Source: Hoeflea sp. | Lineage (GTDB): Bacteria > Pseudomonadota > Alphaproteobacteria > Rhizobiales > Rhizobiaceae | NCBI RefSeq assembly: GCF_014359905.1 | Contig: NZ_JACIYP010000051.1 | Span: forward strand, 1-36,152 | DNA length: 36,152 nucleotides | Direction of reading: 5' to 3' | Part shown: positions 1-9,097 of the stretch, in pieces | How the letters are laid out: each line of letters opens with the position of its first letter | Numbering within the stretch: position 1 is the first letter of the stretch | Made by a program: the position numbers and the translations under genes | The notes under the pieces: generated by a model | The model's input: only the letters and a program-made list of their open reading frames with translations | Told to the model about the DNA's origin: nothing | Databases searched by the model: none

Positions 1-49
1 CAAGCAATGAGTGTGTCTTGACGGAATTTGTACCCTATTTGTTCCGTCC

Positions 50-78
50 TTGCAAGTCCCTGCGAAGCGCTTGATTAT
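50..78 (+). promoter_or_regulatory. Possible sigma-70-type promoter upstream of psuK
   Basis: A TTGCAA hexamer (50-55) is separated by 17 bases from GATTAT (73-78). Both are partial matches to the consensus -35 and -10 boxes, in a locally AT-richer stretch ahead of psuK. This is pattern matching only. Positions 79-215 would be the leader; they include a 38-codon open frame (96-212) that stops just before psuK. Confidence 0.25.
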
Positions 79-215
79 TCGAGAGAAACCGACCCATGTT
101 CCTTTTTCGTTTCAGCACCGTCGCGCGGTCTTCCGCGGGGCCGCGGCCGCCGGGCCGGCGCGGCGATGTCCGCCCGGCGATTCGCCTGGGCCGTGATCAG
201 CGGGGGGCATAGAGC

Positions 216-1160
216 ATGGCCCGCGTCCTCGCCATCGGCGGCGCCCATATCGACCGCAAGGGCTGGCTTGACGGCCCGCACCGGCCGGGCGCGTCCAATC
301 CGGGGCGCTGGGAAGTCGAGGCCGGCGGCGGCGCGTTCAACGCGGCGCGCAATCTCGCCCGGCTCGGCCACCGGGTCACGCTGGTCGCCCCCCGCGGCGG
401 CGATGCTGCGGCGGAGATGGTGGCACGGGCCGGCGCGGACGCCGGCATCGAGGATTGCCCGCTCACCTTTCTCGACCGGGCGACGCCGAGCTACTCCGCA
501 ATCCTCGAGCCGGATGGAAATCTGGTGACGGCGCTGGCCGACATGGCGCTTTACGACCTGATCCCGGCGCGCCGGCTGATGACCGCGCGGCTGCGCCAGC
601 GCCTTGGTGCCGCTGACCTTCTGCTGGCGGATTCCAACCTGCCCGAAAGCGCGCTCGCAGCCCTAGCGGACGCCGCAGCCGACATCGGCCTGCCCTTGGC
701 GGTGATCGCCGTGTCGCCGGCCAAGGTGGTGCGCTGGCGCACGAGTCTGAGAAGCATCGCCTGCCTCGCCATGAACGCGGCCGAGGCTTCCGCCCTGACC
801 GGAGCGCAGACCGCAACGCAGGGCGAATGGCCCTCGATGCTGGCGCGCGCGGGGCTGACGGGAGGCCTCATCAGCGCCGGGGCCGGCCCGGTGGCAGCCT
901 TCGCGCAAGGCGCAACCACTGTGCTAGCCCCGCCACCGCTTGACGAGCTGGAAGATGTCACCGGTGCGGGCGATGCGCTGGCCTCGGGCTATCTCGACGG
1001 ATGGCTCGCAGGCGGGTCGCTCGAGGACAATCTCGTGCGCGGCATTGCGCTGGCGCGGCTGACGGCGGCTGTGCGCGGCCCGGTCCGCCCCGATCTGTCG
1101 CAGGCCCTGCTTGCGCAGGCCCTGTCCGCCATGGCAAAGCCCGTGTCCATCAGATCTTGA
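216..1160 (+). CDS. psuK: PfkB-family sugar kinase, probable pseudouridine kinase
   Basis: The 314-residue protein belongs to the ribokinase/PfkB family. The N-terminal strand has the typical AIGGAHID start, a glycine-rich GGGAFNAARNLARLG sugar-binding segment follows, and the DVTGAGDALASG motif near residue 250 is the family's ATP-site anion hole and catalytic base. The specific call comes from context: the next gene, 17 bases downstream on the same strand, is pseudouridine-5'-phosphate glycosidase. Together they would phosphorylate pseudouridine and then split it into uracil and ribose 5-phosphate in the cytoplasm. The ATG at 216 follows a G-rich ribosome-binding stretch. Sequence alone cannot exclude another nucleoside or sugar substrate. 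Confidence 0.85.
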   Translation: MARVLAIGGAHIDRKGWLDGPHRPGASNPGRWEVEAGGGAFNAARNLARLGHRVTLVAPRGGDAAAEMVARAGADAGIEDCPLTFLDRATPSYSAILEPDGNLVTALADMALYDLIPARRLMTARLRQRLGAADLLLADSNLPESALAALADAAADIGLPLAVIAVSPAKVVRWRTSLRSIACLAMNAAEASALTGAQTATQGEWPSMLARAGLTGGLISAGAGPVAAFAQGATTVLAPPPLDELEDVTGAGDALASGYLDGWLAGGSLEDNLVRGIALARLTAAVRGPVRPDLSQALLAQALSAMAKPVSIRS

Positions 1161-1177
1161 AAATCCAGGAGCCGCCC

Positions 1178-2137
<960 letters not shown>

Positions 2138-2141
2138 TTCC

Positions 2142-2378
2142 ATGAAGCCAACCCGACGCACCGGCAGCGCCTTCGAGCGCGCCGAAGCCGCCTTCAAGTC
2201 CGCCACCACCAGGCCGGTCGAGGCCGCACCCAAACCGTCAGCCGTGCCCGAGGGCAAGGAAATGGTCTCCCTCCGGCTCGACCGCGCCGTGCTGGAGCAT
2301 TTCCAGGAAGACGGCCCCGGCTGGCAGGACCGCATCAACGCGGCGCTGCGCAAGGGTGCCGGGCTCGACAAGGAATAG
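2142..2378 (+). CDS. BrnA-like antitoxin, apparently orphan
   Basis: This is a 78-residue protein with a basic, disordered N-terminal half. Its C-terminal half reads VSLRLDRAVLEHF...GPGWQDRINAALR, the ribbon-helix-helix pattern of the BrnA antitoxin family (DNA-binding antitoxin of type II BrnT/BrnA modules). BrnA is normally encoded next to the BrnT toxin, but no BrnT-like frame is present on either side. The ATG lies four bases after the psuG stop. The ribosome-binding AAAGGA at 2129-2134 overlaps the end of psuG, so the gene is likely translated from the psu transcript. It may act as a stand-alone RHH regulator, perhaps of this operon; that role is inference. Confidence 0.75.
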   Translation: MKPTRRTGSAFERAEAAFKSATTRPVEAAPKPSAVPEGKEMVSLRLDRAVLEHFQEDGPGWQDRINAALRKGAGLDKE

Positions 2379-2490
2379 GCGTCGCCTCGTCCGGCTCGAC
2401 ACGTCCCATGATTTCCGGCAAAGACGCGACGACGTCGGCGAGCGACCTTGCCGGCAGAGCCGGGATTAGCTTCCGGGAGCGCCCCCGCCA

Positions 2491-2600
2491 TCATGCCGGG
2501 CTTGACCCGGCATGCAGAAAGCCCAGGTCCTTGGGCTGAATAAGTGTTTCGGCCCGGCAGACGCCGGGTCCGCTGGATACCGGATCACATCCGGCATGAC
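2491..2600. repeat. Interspersed palindromic repeat element A
   Basis: Two arms face each other. Each arm is itself a hairpin: the left arm (2493-2513) pairs ATGCCGGG with CCCGGCAT, and the right arm (about 2576-2597) pairs ATACCGGAT with ATCCGGCAT. Read inward from each end, both arms begin TCATGCCGG and continue with TGA, CCGG and CAG at the same spacing, so they are diverged inverted copies. This architecture is common as small interspersed repeats in alphaproteobacterial intergenic DNA. Confidence 0.75.
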
Positions 2601-2669
2601 AGACATCGAGCGCGCTGAGGCCTCACGGCACACGGCCGTCAAGCACCATCGCAGCCCCACGCCGGACGC

Positions 2670-2701
2670 AAAAAGACCCGGCCGCTTTCGCCGCCGGGTC
2701 T
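2670..2701 (-). terminator. Rho-independent terminator of the OmpA-family lipoprotein gene
   Basis: On the minus strand a 9-base-pair stem AGACCCGGC / GCCGGGTCT encloses a loop of about ten bases and is followed directly by a run of T (the A run at 2670-2673 on the plus strand). It lies 33 bases beyond the end of the minus-strand gene. Confidence 0.9.
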
Positions 2702-2733
2702 GATGTCGCCTCAGACGATCTTTGCGCCAGCGC

Positions 2734-3381
2734 TCAGCTCAGCGGCGAGATCTGGATTTCGACGCGGCGGTTGGCGGCGCGGCCGGCTTCGGTCGAGTTG
2801 TCCGCGATCGGCCGGCTTTCGCCAAAACCCTGCGTGTAGAAGCGGCGGGCGTCGTTGCCCTGCGAGATCAGGTAGCTCGACACCGACTGCGCGCGCTGCT
2901 GCGAGAGCGTCAGGTTGTAGCTGTCCGACCCGGTCGAATCGGTGTGGCCGGCCACATCAACCAGCGAGCGGTTGAACTTCTGCAGCACCAGCGCCACCGA
3001 ATTGAGCGTCGGATAGAATTCCGGCTTCACCGCCGCCTGGTCGGTGTCGAAGGTGATGTTGGACGGCATGTTGAGGATGATGCGGTCGCCGACGCGCGTC
3101 ACCGACACGCCCGTGCCCTGCAACTGTGCGCGCAACTGGTTTTCCTGCTGGTCCATGTAGCCGCCGATGGCGCCGCCCGCGAGCGCGCCGATGCCCGCGC
3201 CGATCAGCGCGTTCTTGCGGTCGTCGCCGCCGGCAAGCAGGCCCAGGCCCGCCCCCGCGGCTGCACCCAGGCCTGCGCCCGCAGCAAGGTTGGAGACCTT
3301 CTGCTGGCCGGTATACGGGTCGGTGGTGCAGGCGGTAACGAACATGGCGGCGAGAGCCGCGATCAGGATTTTGGATTTCAT
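2734..3381 (-). CDS. OmpA-family outer-membrane lipoprotein (YiaD-like)
   Basis: The 215-residue protein begins with a lipoprotein signal peptide and lipobox VTAC; Cys18 would be lipidated. Residues 32-75 form a glycine-zipper segment (repeated GAGLGAAAGAG and IGAGIGALAGGAIGG patterns) that can pack in or on a membrane. Residues about 98-213 form an OmpA C-terminal domain with the peptidoglycan-binding pattern GHTDSTGS...N..LSQQRAQSV and the closing NRRVEI. It should anchor the outer membrane to the cell wall. The ATG at 3381 follows an AGAGGGG ribosome-binding site. The gene is monocistronic: its own terminator lies downstream and 400 non-coding bases lie upstream. Confidence 0.92.
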   Translation of the reverse strand: MKSKILIAALAAMFVTACTTDPYTGQQKVSNLAAGAGLGAAAGAGLGLLAGGDDRKNALIGAGIGALAGGAIGGYMDQQENQLRAQLQGTGVSVTRVGDRIILNMPSNITFDTDQAAVKPEFYPTLNSVALVLQKFNRSLVDVAGHTDSTGSDSYNLTLSQQRAQSVSSYLISQGNDARRFYTQGFGESRPIADNSTEAGRAANRRVEIQISPLS

Positions 3382-3804
3382 GGTGACCCCTCTTGGAATA
3401 TGGAAATGCGAAGCTTAGCCGGAATTGCGGCAGGATGATGAAACTGTCGCCGTGGAATAGCCGCCTGGCGCGCAGCCGTAAACCCCGCCGCCTCCGAGGG
3501 CCACCACTCCTCCGACGCACTCCGCGCCGCTTTTGCCGCCGACCTGGGGCCTTGCAGCCATTATCCCGCCCCGACAATCGTCCCGCATCGCTCTCGCCGT
3601 CCTCATGCTCGGGCCTGTCCCGGGGATCTGCTGCAGCCCGCCTCAAGACCGTTGGTCCGGCGGGAGGTCCGAGGGGCCGGCAGACCCCCGGGACAGGCGC
3701 GAGCAGGACGAGACGAGGGGCGGGATGGCAAAACGAGGAGCCGCAACAGCAAACCGAGAAGCCCGATCATGACCATCGGCAGGGTCGGCAAGCCCGTCAG
3801 GCCC
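3382..3804. other. Gene-free interval between cckA and the OmpA-family gene
   Basis: This 423-base stretch contains the 5' region of the OmpA-family gene (right after 3381) and palindromic element B (3601-3709). No clear -35/-10 pair, terminator with a T run, or coding frame was recognised. Open frames here have arginine/proline-rich composition typical of GC-rich non-coding DNA. Confidence 0.6.
3601..3709. repeat. Interspersed palindromic repeat element B
   Basis: An inverted repeat of about 30 bases has arms at 3601-3631 and 3680-3709. Each arm reads inward as roughly CATGCTCGGGCCTGTCCC followed by GGGGATCTGC, with a few mismatches, and the spacer is about 48 bases. The arm resembles that of element A 1.1 kb away (CATGC, CGGGC, TG, CCC in the same order), so both probably belong to one repeat family. 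Confidence 0.7.
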
Positions 3805-6411
3805 CTACGCGTCGAGCATCTCGCGCACGGCGGTCGCCAGCTGCTTGAGCGAGAACGGCTTGGCGAGGAAGCCGAACTTGGCGTCGGCGGGGAGGTTCCT
3901 GGCGAATGCGTCCTCGGCATAGCCGGAGACGAAGATGAACTTCATGTCGGGATAGTCCTTGCGCAACTCGGTCAGAAGTGTCGGGCCATCCATCTCGGGC
4001 ATCACCACGTCGGAGACGACGATGTCGACGCGGCCTTCGAGTTCGCGCAGCACGTCGAGCGCCTCGACGCCGGTGCCGGCCTCGTGCACCTCGTAGCCGC
4101 GCGCTTCCAGCATGCGCTTGCCGCCGCGCCGCACCGCCTCCTCGTCCTCGACCAGCAGCACCACCGCCGAGCCGCCGGTCAGATCCTCCGGCCCGTCTGC
4201 GGCGATCTTGGCCTGCCTGGCGGCGCCCGCCTCGAGCGCTGCCGCAGCTTCGGCCGCACTCGCGGCCTTCTCGGCCTCGTCCTCGACATGGCGCGGCAGG
4301 TAGATGCGGAAGGTGGTGCCCTTGCCGGGCTCGGAGTCGGGATAGATGTAGCCGCCCGACTGCTTGACGATGCCGTAGACCATCGACAGCCCCAGGCCCG
4401 TGCCCTTGCCGACATCCTTGGTGGTGAAGAACGGCTCGAAGATCTTCTCCATCACCTCGGGCGCGATGCCGGTGCCTTCATCCGCGATCTCGATGAGCAC
4501 ATAGTCGCCCACCTCCATGCCGCGATGGTTGAGTTTTTCCACTTCGCCGGCCTCGACATTGCGGGTTCTCACGGTGATCGTGCCGCCCTCGGGCATGGCG
4601 TCGCGGGCGTTCACCGCGAGGTTGATCAGCACCTGCTCGAACTGGCCCAGATCGGTCTTCACCGGCCACAGGTCGCGGCCGAACTCGAGCGCGAGCTTGA
4701 CGTTGGAGCCGGTGAGCCGGTCGACCAGCATCCTCAGGTCCCCGATCACGTCGGTCATCGACAGCACGGTGGGGCGCATGGTCTGCTTGCGCGAGAACGC
4801 GAGCAACTGCCGCACCAGCACGGCGGCCCGGTTGGCGTTGCGCTTGATCTCGATGAGATCGGCGAAGCTCGAATCCGACGGCCTCAGCGACATCAAGAGG
4901 TGATCGGCCGACAAGAGGATGGCGGTCAAAACATTGTTGAAGTCGTGCGCGATGCCGCCGGCGAGCGTGCCGACCGCATTCATCTTCTGGGTCTGCGCCA
5001 TCTGCGCTTCCAGCGCCTTCTGCTCGGTGGTCTCCACCGCATAGATGATCGCGGCCTCTTCCGGCGTCTCTTCCGAATGCTCGATCACCGCATTGACGTA
5101 GAAACGGAAATGCCGCTCGTCATTGTCGGCGCGGCGGCTGTCGATCGGCGCGATGACCCCCTGCTTGTCGGCGGCTTCGGAGAGTGCATGCCGGAACGCC
5201 TTGCGGTCGTCCTCGCGCAGCATGGTTTCGAGCAGCGTGCCGCGCTCCATGTCGTCGCGCGTCACCAGCCCGTGAAACATCTGCAGGAACGGCCCGTTGG
5301 TGCGCAGGATCTTGCCGCGCGCGTCGACCGAGGCGATCGCCATCGGCGTGTTGTTGAAGAACCGGGTGAAGCGCATTTCGGCGCTGGCCGCGTCATGCGC
5401 GCCGGTGCCCCCCTCCTCGCGGCTGATGACGATGGTCCGGCTTTCGCCCGGCGAGCCGTCGCGCGTCGCCGTCACCCGGTGCACCAGCCGCACCGGCAGG
5501 CTCTGGCCGTTGGATTTCAGAAGATCGAGATCGAGCTGGGCGGTGCGGTTGAGCCCCGGCTCGGCCTGCACCGATTCCACCAGCGCCATGCCGGCGCCCG
5601 CCACCAGGTCGCGCAGCATGATCTTGCCGGGCGAGAATGCGGTGAGATCGATGCCCAGCCAATCGGCAAGGGTCGCGTTGAGATAGACGATCTCGCCGCC
5701 GCGTCCGGCGGAGAAGAACCCCACCGGCGCATGATCGAGATAGTTGATCGCGTTCTGCAACTCCTTGAACACCAGCTCCTGCTCGGTGCGCTCATGGCTG
5801 ATGTCGGACAATTGCCAGGCCATCAGCTTTCCCTCGCCCTGGGTGGGCGCAATCGGGCGTCCCCTGAGCCGGTACCAGTGCCCGGCGCCGCCATTGCCCT
5901 TGGCCAAGCCCAGCGGCTGGGACATGCGGAATTCCTCCTGCCCCTCATGGCCGTCACGCATCGCATTGGTCAGCCGGTAGACGGCTTCGGCGGATTCGCG
6001 GTGGCGAGACAGGATGGCTTCGATCGACTGCACGTCGCTGGCGCTGGTCGAGCCGGTCAGCACACCATAGGCGTGGTTGGCGTAGATCACCCGGTCCTTC
6101 TCGTCGGTGACCAGCGTGCCTTCGGGATGGGTGTCGATGAAGGCGCGGGCCAGCGGGTCGGCGGTGGCCTTGGGCATCACCGTAACAAAGCCGATCACGG
6201 TTGAAACCAGAAAGAAGATGCCGACCACGGCCATCACGCCGAGAATGCCCAGCATCACCTCGTTGTTGAGCCTGTCCTTGAACAGAAAGAACACGATCGA
6301 TGCGCCGATCATCACGAGCGCGAGGAAGATCAGCCTCGACACCGAACGTGGTTTCGCGCTTCTGTCAACAAGCGCCGTCGGGGTTGCAGCCGCAGGGGTC
6401 TTCTCACTCAT
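3805..6411 (-). CDS. cckA: Cell-cycle hybrid histidine kinase CckA
   Basis: This 868-residue membrane hybrid kinase/phosphatase heads the CtrA phosphorelay (CckA to ChpT to CtrA/CpdR in related bacteria). Two transmembrane helices (about 25-45 and 52-77) are followed by PAS-type sensor segments up to about 460. The HisKA dimerisation helix has His489 in [11 protein letters not shown]. An HATPase domain follows (N box around Asn601, G boxes DEGTGI and GKGTGLGLS). An Ala/Glu-rich linker leads to a receiver domain with phospho-acceptor Asp801 in [10 protein letters not shown]. The order TM-PAS-HisKA-HATPase-REC and the length fit CckA. I start at the ATG at 6411 (MSEKTP); an in-frame GTG lies eight codons upstream. 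No downstream partner is co-directional, so it appears monocistronic. Confidence 0.95.
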   Translation of the reverse strand: MSEKTPAAATPTALVDRSAKPRSVSRLIFLALVMIGASIVFFLFKDRLNNEVMLGILGVMAVVGIFFLVSTVIGFVTVMPKATADPLARAFIDTHPEGTLVTDEKDRVIYANHAYGVLTGSTSASDVQSIEAILSRHRESAEAVYRLTNAMRDGHEGQEEFRMSQPLGLAKGNGGAGHWYRLRGRPIAPTQGEGKLMAWQLSDISHERTEQELVFKELQNAINYLDHAPVGFFSAGRGGEIVYLNATLADWLGIDLTAFSPGKIMLRDLVAGAGMALVESVQAEPGLNRTAQLDLDLLKSNGQSLPVRLVHRVTATRDGSPGESRTIVISREEGGTGAHDAASAEMRFTRFFNNTPMAIASVDARGKILRTNGPFLQMFHGLVTRDDMERGTLLETMLREDDRKAFRHALSEAADKQGVIAPIDSRRADNDERHFRFYVNAVIEHSEETPEEAAIIYAVETTEQKALEAQMAQTQKMNAVGTLAGGIAHDFNNVLTAILLSADHLLMSLRPSDSSFADLIEIKRNANRAAVLVRQLLAFSRKQTMRPTVLSMTDVIGDLRMLVDRLTGSNVKLALEFGRDLWPVKTDLGQFEQVLINLAVNARDAMPEGGTITVRTRNVEAGEVEKLNHRGMEVGDYVLIEIADEGTGIAPEVMEKIFEPFFTTKDVGKGTGLGLSMVYGIVKQSGGYIYPDSEPGKGTTFRIYLPRHVEDEAEKAASAAEAAAALEAGAARQAKIAADGPEDLTGGSAVVLLVEDEEAVRRGGKRMLEARGYEVHEAGTGVEALDVLRELEGRVDIVVSDVVMPEMDGPTLLTELRKDYPDMKFIFVSGYAEDAFARNLPADAKFGFLAKPFSLKQLATAVREMLDA

Positions 6412-6712
6412 GAATCGCTCTTTTCGTCCCGCCACCGATCCGTCCGGTTTGAATCACATTCCGTGGCCCATGGAAAGCCCAAAGCCCGACATACCGTTGC
6501 GCTTGCACGGTTTGCAGGGCAATTCCAGCCCGGCGGCCTCATCAAAGCCCATCCTGTGTGGTGAGGGAAGAGTGGCGCAGCAGGAAATCGGCGGTCCACG
6601 GCTTGTGGTGAGGGAACAAAATACGTCAAATGCAGTTTGATCGGGGAACGGTCACGCGCATTGCCGCCGCACTGACCACGGCCGCATGACGGCTCAAACG
6701 GGAGGATTCCGG
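6412..6712. other. Divergent intergenic region between cckA and the FliO-like gene
   Basis: These 301 bases separate two divergent genes and must hold both promoters. I found no convincing -35/-10 pair, operator palindrome or small gene. The only clear signal is the GGAGG ribosome-binding site at 6701-6705 for the FliO-like gene. Confidence 0.6.
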
Positions 6713-7765
6713 ATGCCGGACAACATTTTGGGTGGACAGGGGGCGACCCTGCTCACCGCCATCGTCATCGTCACGATCGCGCTTCTGGCGCTGGTGGGGG
6801 TGTTCTGGGTCATCCGCGCCCGGGCCTCGTCCACGTTCATCCGGGGCGGCAAGAACCGCCAGCCGCGGCTTGCCGTGCTCGACGCCACCGCCGTCGACAC
6901 CCGCCGCCGCCTGGTGCTGATACGGCGCGATGATGTCGAGCATCTGATCATGATCGGCGGCCCGACCGACATCGTCATCGAAAGCCGCATCGTCCATCCG
7001 GCTCACGAGCAGACCGCTCCGCCGCCACGGCCCAAGGCCGCTGCGCAGAAAATCGAGCCGCAGCCCGAACGGATCGACCGGCCCGCGCCACCCCCTGCCC
7101 CGGCAGCCGCGCAGCGACCGGCCGCTCAGGCGCAGCCGCGCCCACACTCTCAGCCCTTGCCGCAACCCCAGCCGCAGCCCCGACGGATTGATCAGGAGCG
7201 CGACCCGGTACTGGTTCCAACGCCCTCACCCTTGCCAGCGGCGCCAGCGCCGGCGTCCCGCGCGACGATGACGGCCGCAGGCTCGGTTGGTTCGCTCCAG
7301 GCCGAAGCTTTTGACGTGCTGGAAAGCGCTCGGGCGCGCGTGTTCGAGGAGCCGAGCTTCGATGAGGACACCTATGGGGAACTGACCGCGGCACGGGATC
7401 CCGCGCCACAGGCAGAGCCTGCTCCGCGGCCTGCCACAGCCGCGCCCGCGCCGGCCTACGCCTCGCCGCCCACATTCGAGCGCGCCACCGGCGCGCCGGC
7501 TGCCCCGCTCCAGGCGCCAAGGCCGTCCGTGCGTCCGGCTGCCGGTGATTTCGAATCGGTGCTGGCGGCGGAACTGTCGGGCGACCTTACGCTCGACGAG
7601 ACCGATGACAGCTTCTTCGAGCCGCTCGATGACGCGCCGCGACGGGCGTCTTTCGAGCAAGACCCGAGGGAGACGCCCGAAGTCAAGCCCGACAACCAGC
7701 CGTCCCGGGATTCGCTCGAAGAGGAAATGGAACGCCTGCTTGGCGATCTCTCGCGCAAACCGTAA
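6713..7765 (+). CDS. FliO-like single-pass membrane protein with long disordered tail
   Basis: The protein has 350 residues. One transmembrane helix spans about residues 12-35. A short globular segment at 51-95 has the pattern PRLAVLDATAVDTRRRLVLI then VEHLIMIGGPTDIVI. This matches the FliO family, a flagellar export-apparatus assembly factor, in its order of 'R-L.V.....D.RR.LVL..R....H.L.IGG..D.VIE'. Residues about 105-255 are Pro/Ala/Gln-rich and look disordered, and the tail is acidic with several Asp/Glu clusters. True FliO proteins are much shorter and lie in flagellar clusters; none is seen here. The ATG at 6713 is chosen because GGAGG (6701-6705) sits seven bases upstream; an in-frame ATG at 6686 lacks such a site. 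The function beyond a FliO-type membrane anchor is uncertain. Confidence 0.7.
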   Translation: MPDNILGGQGATLLTAIVIVTIALLALVGVFWVIRARASSTFIRGGKNRQPRLAVLDATAVDTRRRLVLIRRDDVEHLIMIGGPTDIVIESRIVHPAHEQTAPPPRPKAAAQKIEPQPERIDRPAPPPAPAAAQRPAAQAQPRPHSQPLPQPQPQPRRIDQERDPVLVPTPSPLPAAPAPASRATMTAAGSVGSLQAEAFDVLESARARVFEEPSFDEDTYGELTAARDPAPQAEPAPRPATAAPAPAYASPPTFERATGAPAAPLQAPRPSVRPAAGDFESVLAAELSGDLTLDETDDSFFEPLDDAPRRASFEQDPRETPEVKPDNQPSRDSLEEEMERLLGDLSRKP

Positions 7766-7855
7766 AGCCCGGCGGCCAGTGACAGCTGGCATGATTGCGG
7801 AACATGAAGATCAGTGCGCGCGCGAACGCGAGGGTTCCGTTCATGGTCCCGGATC

Positions 7856-8119
7856 TCAGACCGCGCGGTACTGAGTCACGAACTGGCTGCCATCCATCTC
7901 CAGCTTTCGCCCGGTGATGTGACGGTCTTCGCCAAGATATTGCACGTGAAGATACTCGCGGTTGTCGAAGTCGGCATGATTGATCTTGATGTGGCGGATG
8001 GAATGCCCACCCGCTTCCTCGATCTTGCGTGCCTCCGGCGTCAAGCCGGACAGAACTTCATTGACGACAATGGCCTCCAGCCGCTTGAGGTGAAACGCGT
8101 TGGCGTCGTTCTGCCACAA
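7856..8119 (-). CDS. Hypothetical 87-residue protein
   Basis: I do not recognise this family. The frame is short but protein-like, with a balanced, charged composition (many His, Glu, Asp, Lys, Arg), a helical N-terminal half (HLKRLEAIVVNEVLSGL) and a probable beta C-terminal half (HIKINHADFDNREYLHVQY). It lacks a signal peptide and membrane helix, so it is probably cytoplasmic. The only available start is TTG at 8119, preceded by GGGAG, which leaves open a rare start codon or an N-terminal truncation. A perfect palindrome lies about 30 bases upstream of the start. It converges with the FliO-like gene. Confidence 0.55.
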   Translation of the reverse strand: MWQNDANAFHLKRLEAIVVNEVLSGLTPEARKIEEAGGHSIRHIKINHADFDNREYLHVQYLGEDRHITGRKLEMDGSQFVTQYRAV

Positions 8120-8150
8120 CAGGTCTCCCAGTCCGCCCCCCTGAAAACAG

Positions 8151-8169
8151 CATGACTTGAACAGTCATG
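8151..8169. promoter_or_regulatory. Operator-like perfect palindrome
   Basis: CATGACT and AGTCATG flank a five-base spacer (TGAAC), giving a perfect 7+7 inverted repeat in the AT-rich leader just upstream of the 87-residue minus-strand gene. No T run follows, so it is more like a protein-binding site than a terminator. The binding protein is unknown. Confidence 0.4.
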
Positions 8170-8331
8170 TTTGATTCCGAAATATGAGCGTCTGCGTCAA
8201 TATTTTATCGGCTAGATCTAAAACTTCTTTTGCGACCGTTTGAAGCACCTCTCCGGCAACACCGGACACAGTGCTGGATCCCGTCACCGCAGAAGCCGGC
8301 ATCGGGGCCAGCAGGCGGTGCCTCAAGCAAC

Positions 8332-8356
8332 AAAAAACCGGCGCGAGCGCCGGTTT
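8332..8356 (-). terminator. Rho-independent terminator of dksA
   Basis: Read on the minus strand, AAACCGGCGC / GCGCCGGTTT-type arms form a GC-rich stem closed by a short TCGC-type loop, followed by TTTTTT. It lies 30 bases past the dksA stop codon. Confidence 0.92.
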
Positions 8357-8385
8357 CAAGGCAGTTCCGATGTTTCGGCCACGCA

Positions 8386-8805
8386 CTATTCGTCGCGATA
8401 GACCTTTTCGCGGCGCTCGTGGCGTTCCTGGGCCTCAATCGACAGGGTTGCGATGGGACGCGCGTCGAGCCGTTTCAGGCTGATCGGCTCGCCGGTTTCC
8501 TCGCAATAGCCGTAGGTCCCGTCATCGATGCGCGCGAGCGCCGCATCGATCTTGCCGATCAGCTTGCGCTGGCGGTCACGCGCACGCAATTCGATCGCCC
8601 GGTCTGTTTCAGATGATGCCCGATCCGCCACATCAGGGTGGTTGGCGCTTTCCTCTGCGAGATGGTCAAGCGTCTCGCGAGCCTCCTTGAGGATGTCATT
8701 GCGCCAAGCGGTCAGTTTGGACCTGAAATAAGCCCGCTGATTGGCGTTCATGAAATCCTCGTCTTCCGAGGGCACATAAGAGGAAAAATCGAAGTCTTCA
8801 CTCAT
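8386..8805 (-). CDS. dksA: DksA-type RNA polymerase-binding regulator, cysteine-poor
   Basis: The 139-residue protein has the DksA/TraR layout. A coiled-coil hairpin (about 25-90) carries the tip motif D58-x-x-D61-x-A63, matching the Asp-Asp-Ala tip that enters the RNA polymerase secondary channel. A C-terminal globular domain with a degenerate zinc finger follows. Of the four canonical cysteines only Cys101 remains; the others are Thr104 (CEET), Ser122 and Ala125. It should work with ppGpp to adjust rRNA and stress transcription, probably without zinc, as with reduced-cysteine DksA paralogues known elsewhere. The ATG at 8805 follows GGGAG. It has its own promoter (8838-8866) and terminator, so it is monocistronic. 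Confidence 0.93.
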   Translation of the reverse strand: MSEDFDFSSYVPSEDEDFMNANQRAYFRSKLTAWRNDILKEARETLDHLAEESANHPDVADRASSETDRAIELRARDRQRKLIGKIDAALARIDDGTYGYCEETGEPISLKRLDARPIATLSIEAQERHERREKVYRDE

Positions 8806-8837
8806 GACGATTCTCCCGGCATAGCCATTCCGGGGGG

Positions 8838-8866
8838 TGTATAGCCAGACGCTCGGGCCTGTACAA
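8838..8866 (-). promoter_or_regulatory. dksA promoter
   Basis: On the minus strand TTGTAC (8866-8861) is followed by exactly 17 bases and TATACA (8843-8838). The flanking context CTTG...CTATA agrees with the rhizobial housekeeping pattern. The start site would lie about 25 bases upstream of the dksA ATG, giving a short leader that holds the ribosome-binding site. Confidence 0.7.
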
Positions 8867-9063
8867 GCGCTAAAGTCGCATGTCACAGCAATTTCATGTA
8901 ACAGTGTAAATCATGCCATGAACCTGAAAAAAGAGCATTTTCCTGTCTTCCCCGGCTGGTATCTTGTAGTTTTGATACCCATTTGAAAGCCCTTGTCGGG
9001 GGAGGACCGTTATCCATGCAGTCAACCGGTTTTTGCTGCACCGCACTTTGTGCTTTCGGCGAA

Positions 9064-9091
9064 TTGAAGCTTTTGCGCAAATGATTAAATT
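9064..9091 (+). promoter_or_regulatory. Possible promoter of sixA
   Basis: TTGAAG (9064-9069) and TAAATT (9086-9091) are spaced by 16 bases in an AT-rich patch and end six bases before the sixA ATG. No Shine-Dalgarno sequence is visible, so a very short leader or leaderless transcript is possible. The evidence is weak. Confidence 0.3.
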
Positions 9092-9097
9092 CGACAA

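Larger units (their letters stand above)
2379..2733. other. Gene-free interval between brnA-like gene and ompA-like gene
   Basis: These 355 bases hold the terminator of the OmpA-family gene and a long palindromic repeat element, both listed separately. No credible open reading frame was found; the short frames here run through the palindromes and show no domain features. Confidence 0.7.

Noticed and set aside
96..212. 38-codon plus-strand ORF ending four bases before psuK, possible leader peptide
   Set aside because: The peptide is arginine/proline-rich as expected from random GC-rich DNA, and no run of regulatory codons or attenuator hairpin is visible.
3652..6204. 850-codon plus-strand frame opposite cckA
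   Set aside because: It is a shadow of the high-GC cckA gene in the antisense frame; the His/Arg/Gly-rich translation has no domain pattern.
6686..6712. Earlier ATG for the FliO-like gene at 6686
   Set aside because: The ATG at 6713 has GGAGG at ideal spacing, while the earlier one lacks a ribosome-binding site and would place the GGAGG inside the gene.
8165..8386. 73-codon minus-strand frame starting at the dksA stop (TAGTG)
   Set aside because: It reads straight through the dksA terminator, starts at GTG without a ribosome-binding site and shows no protein features.
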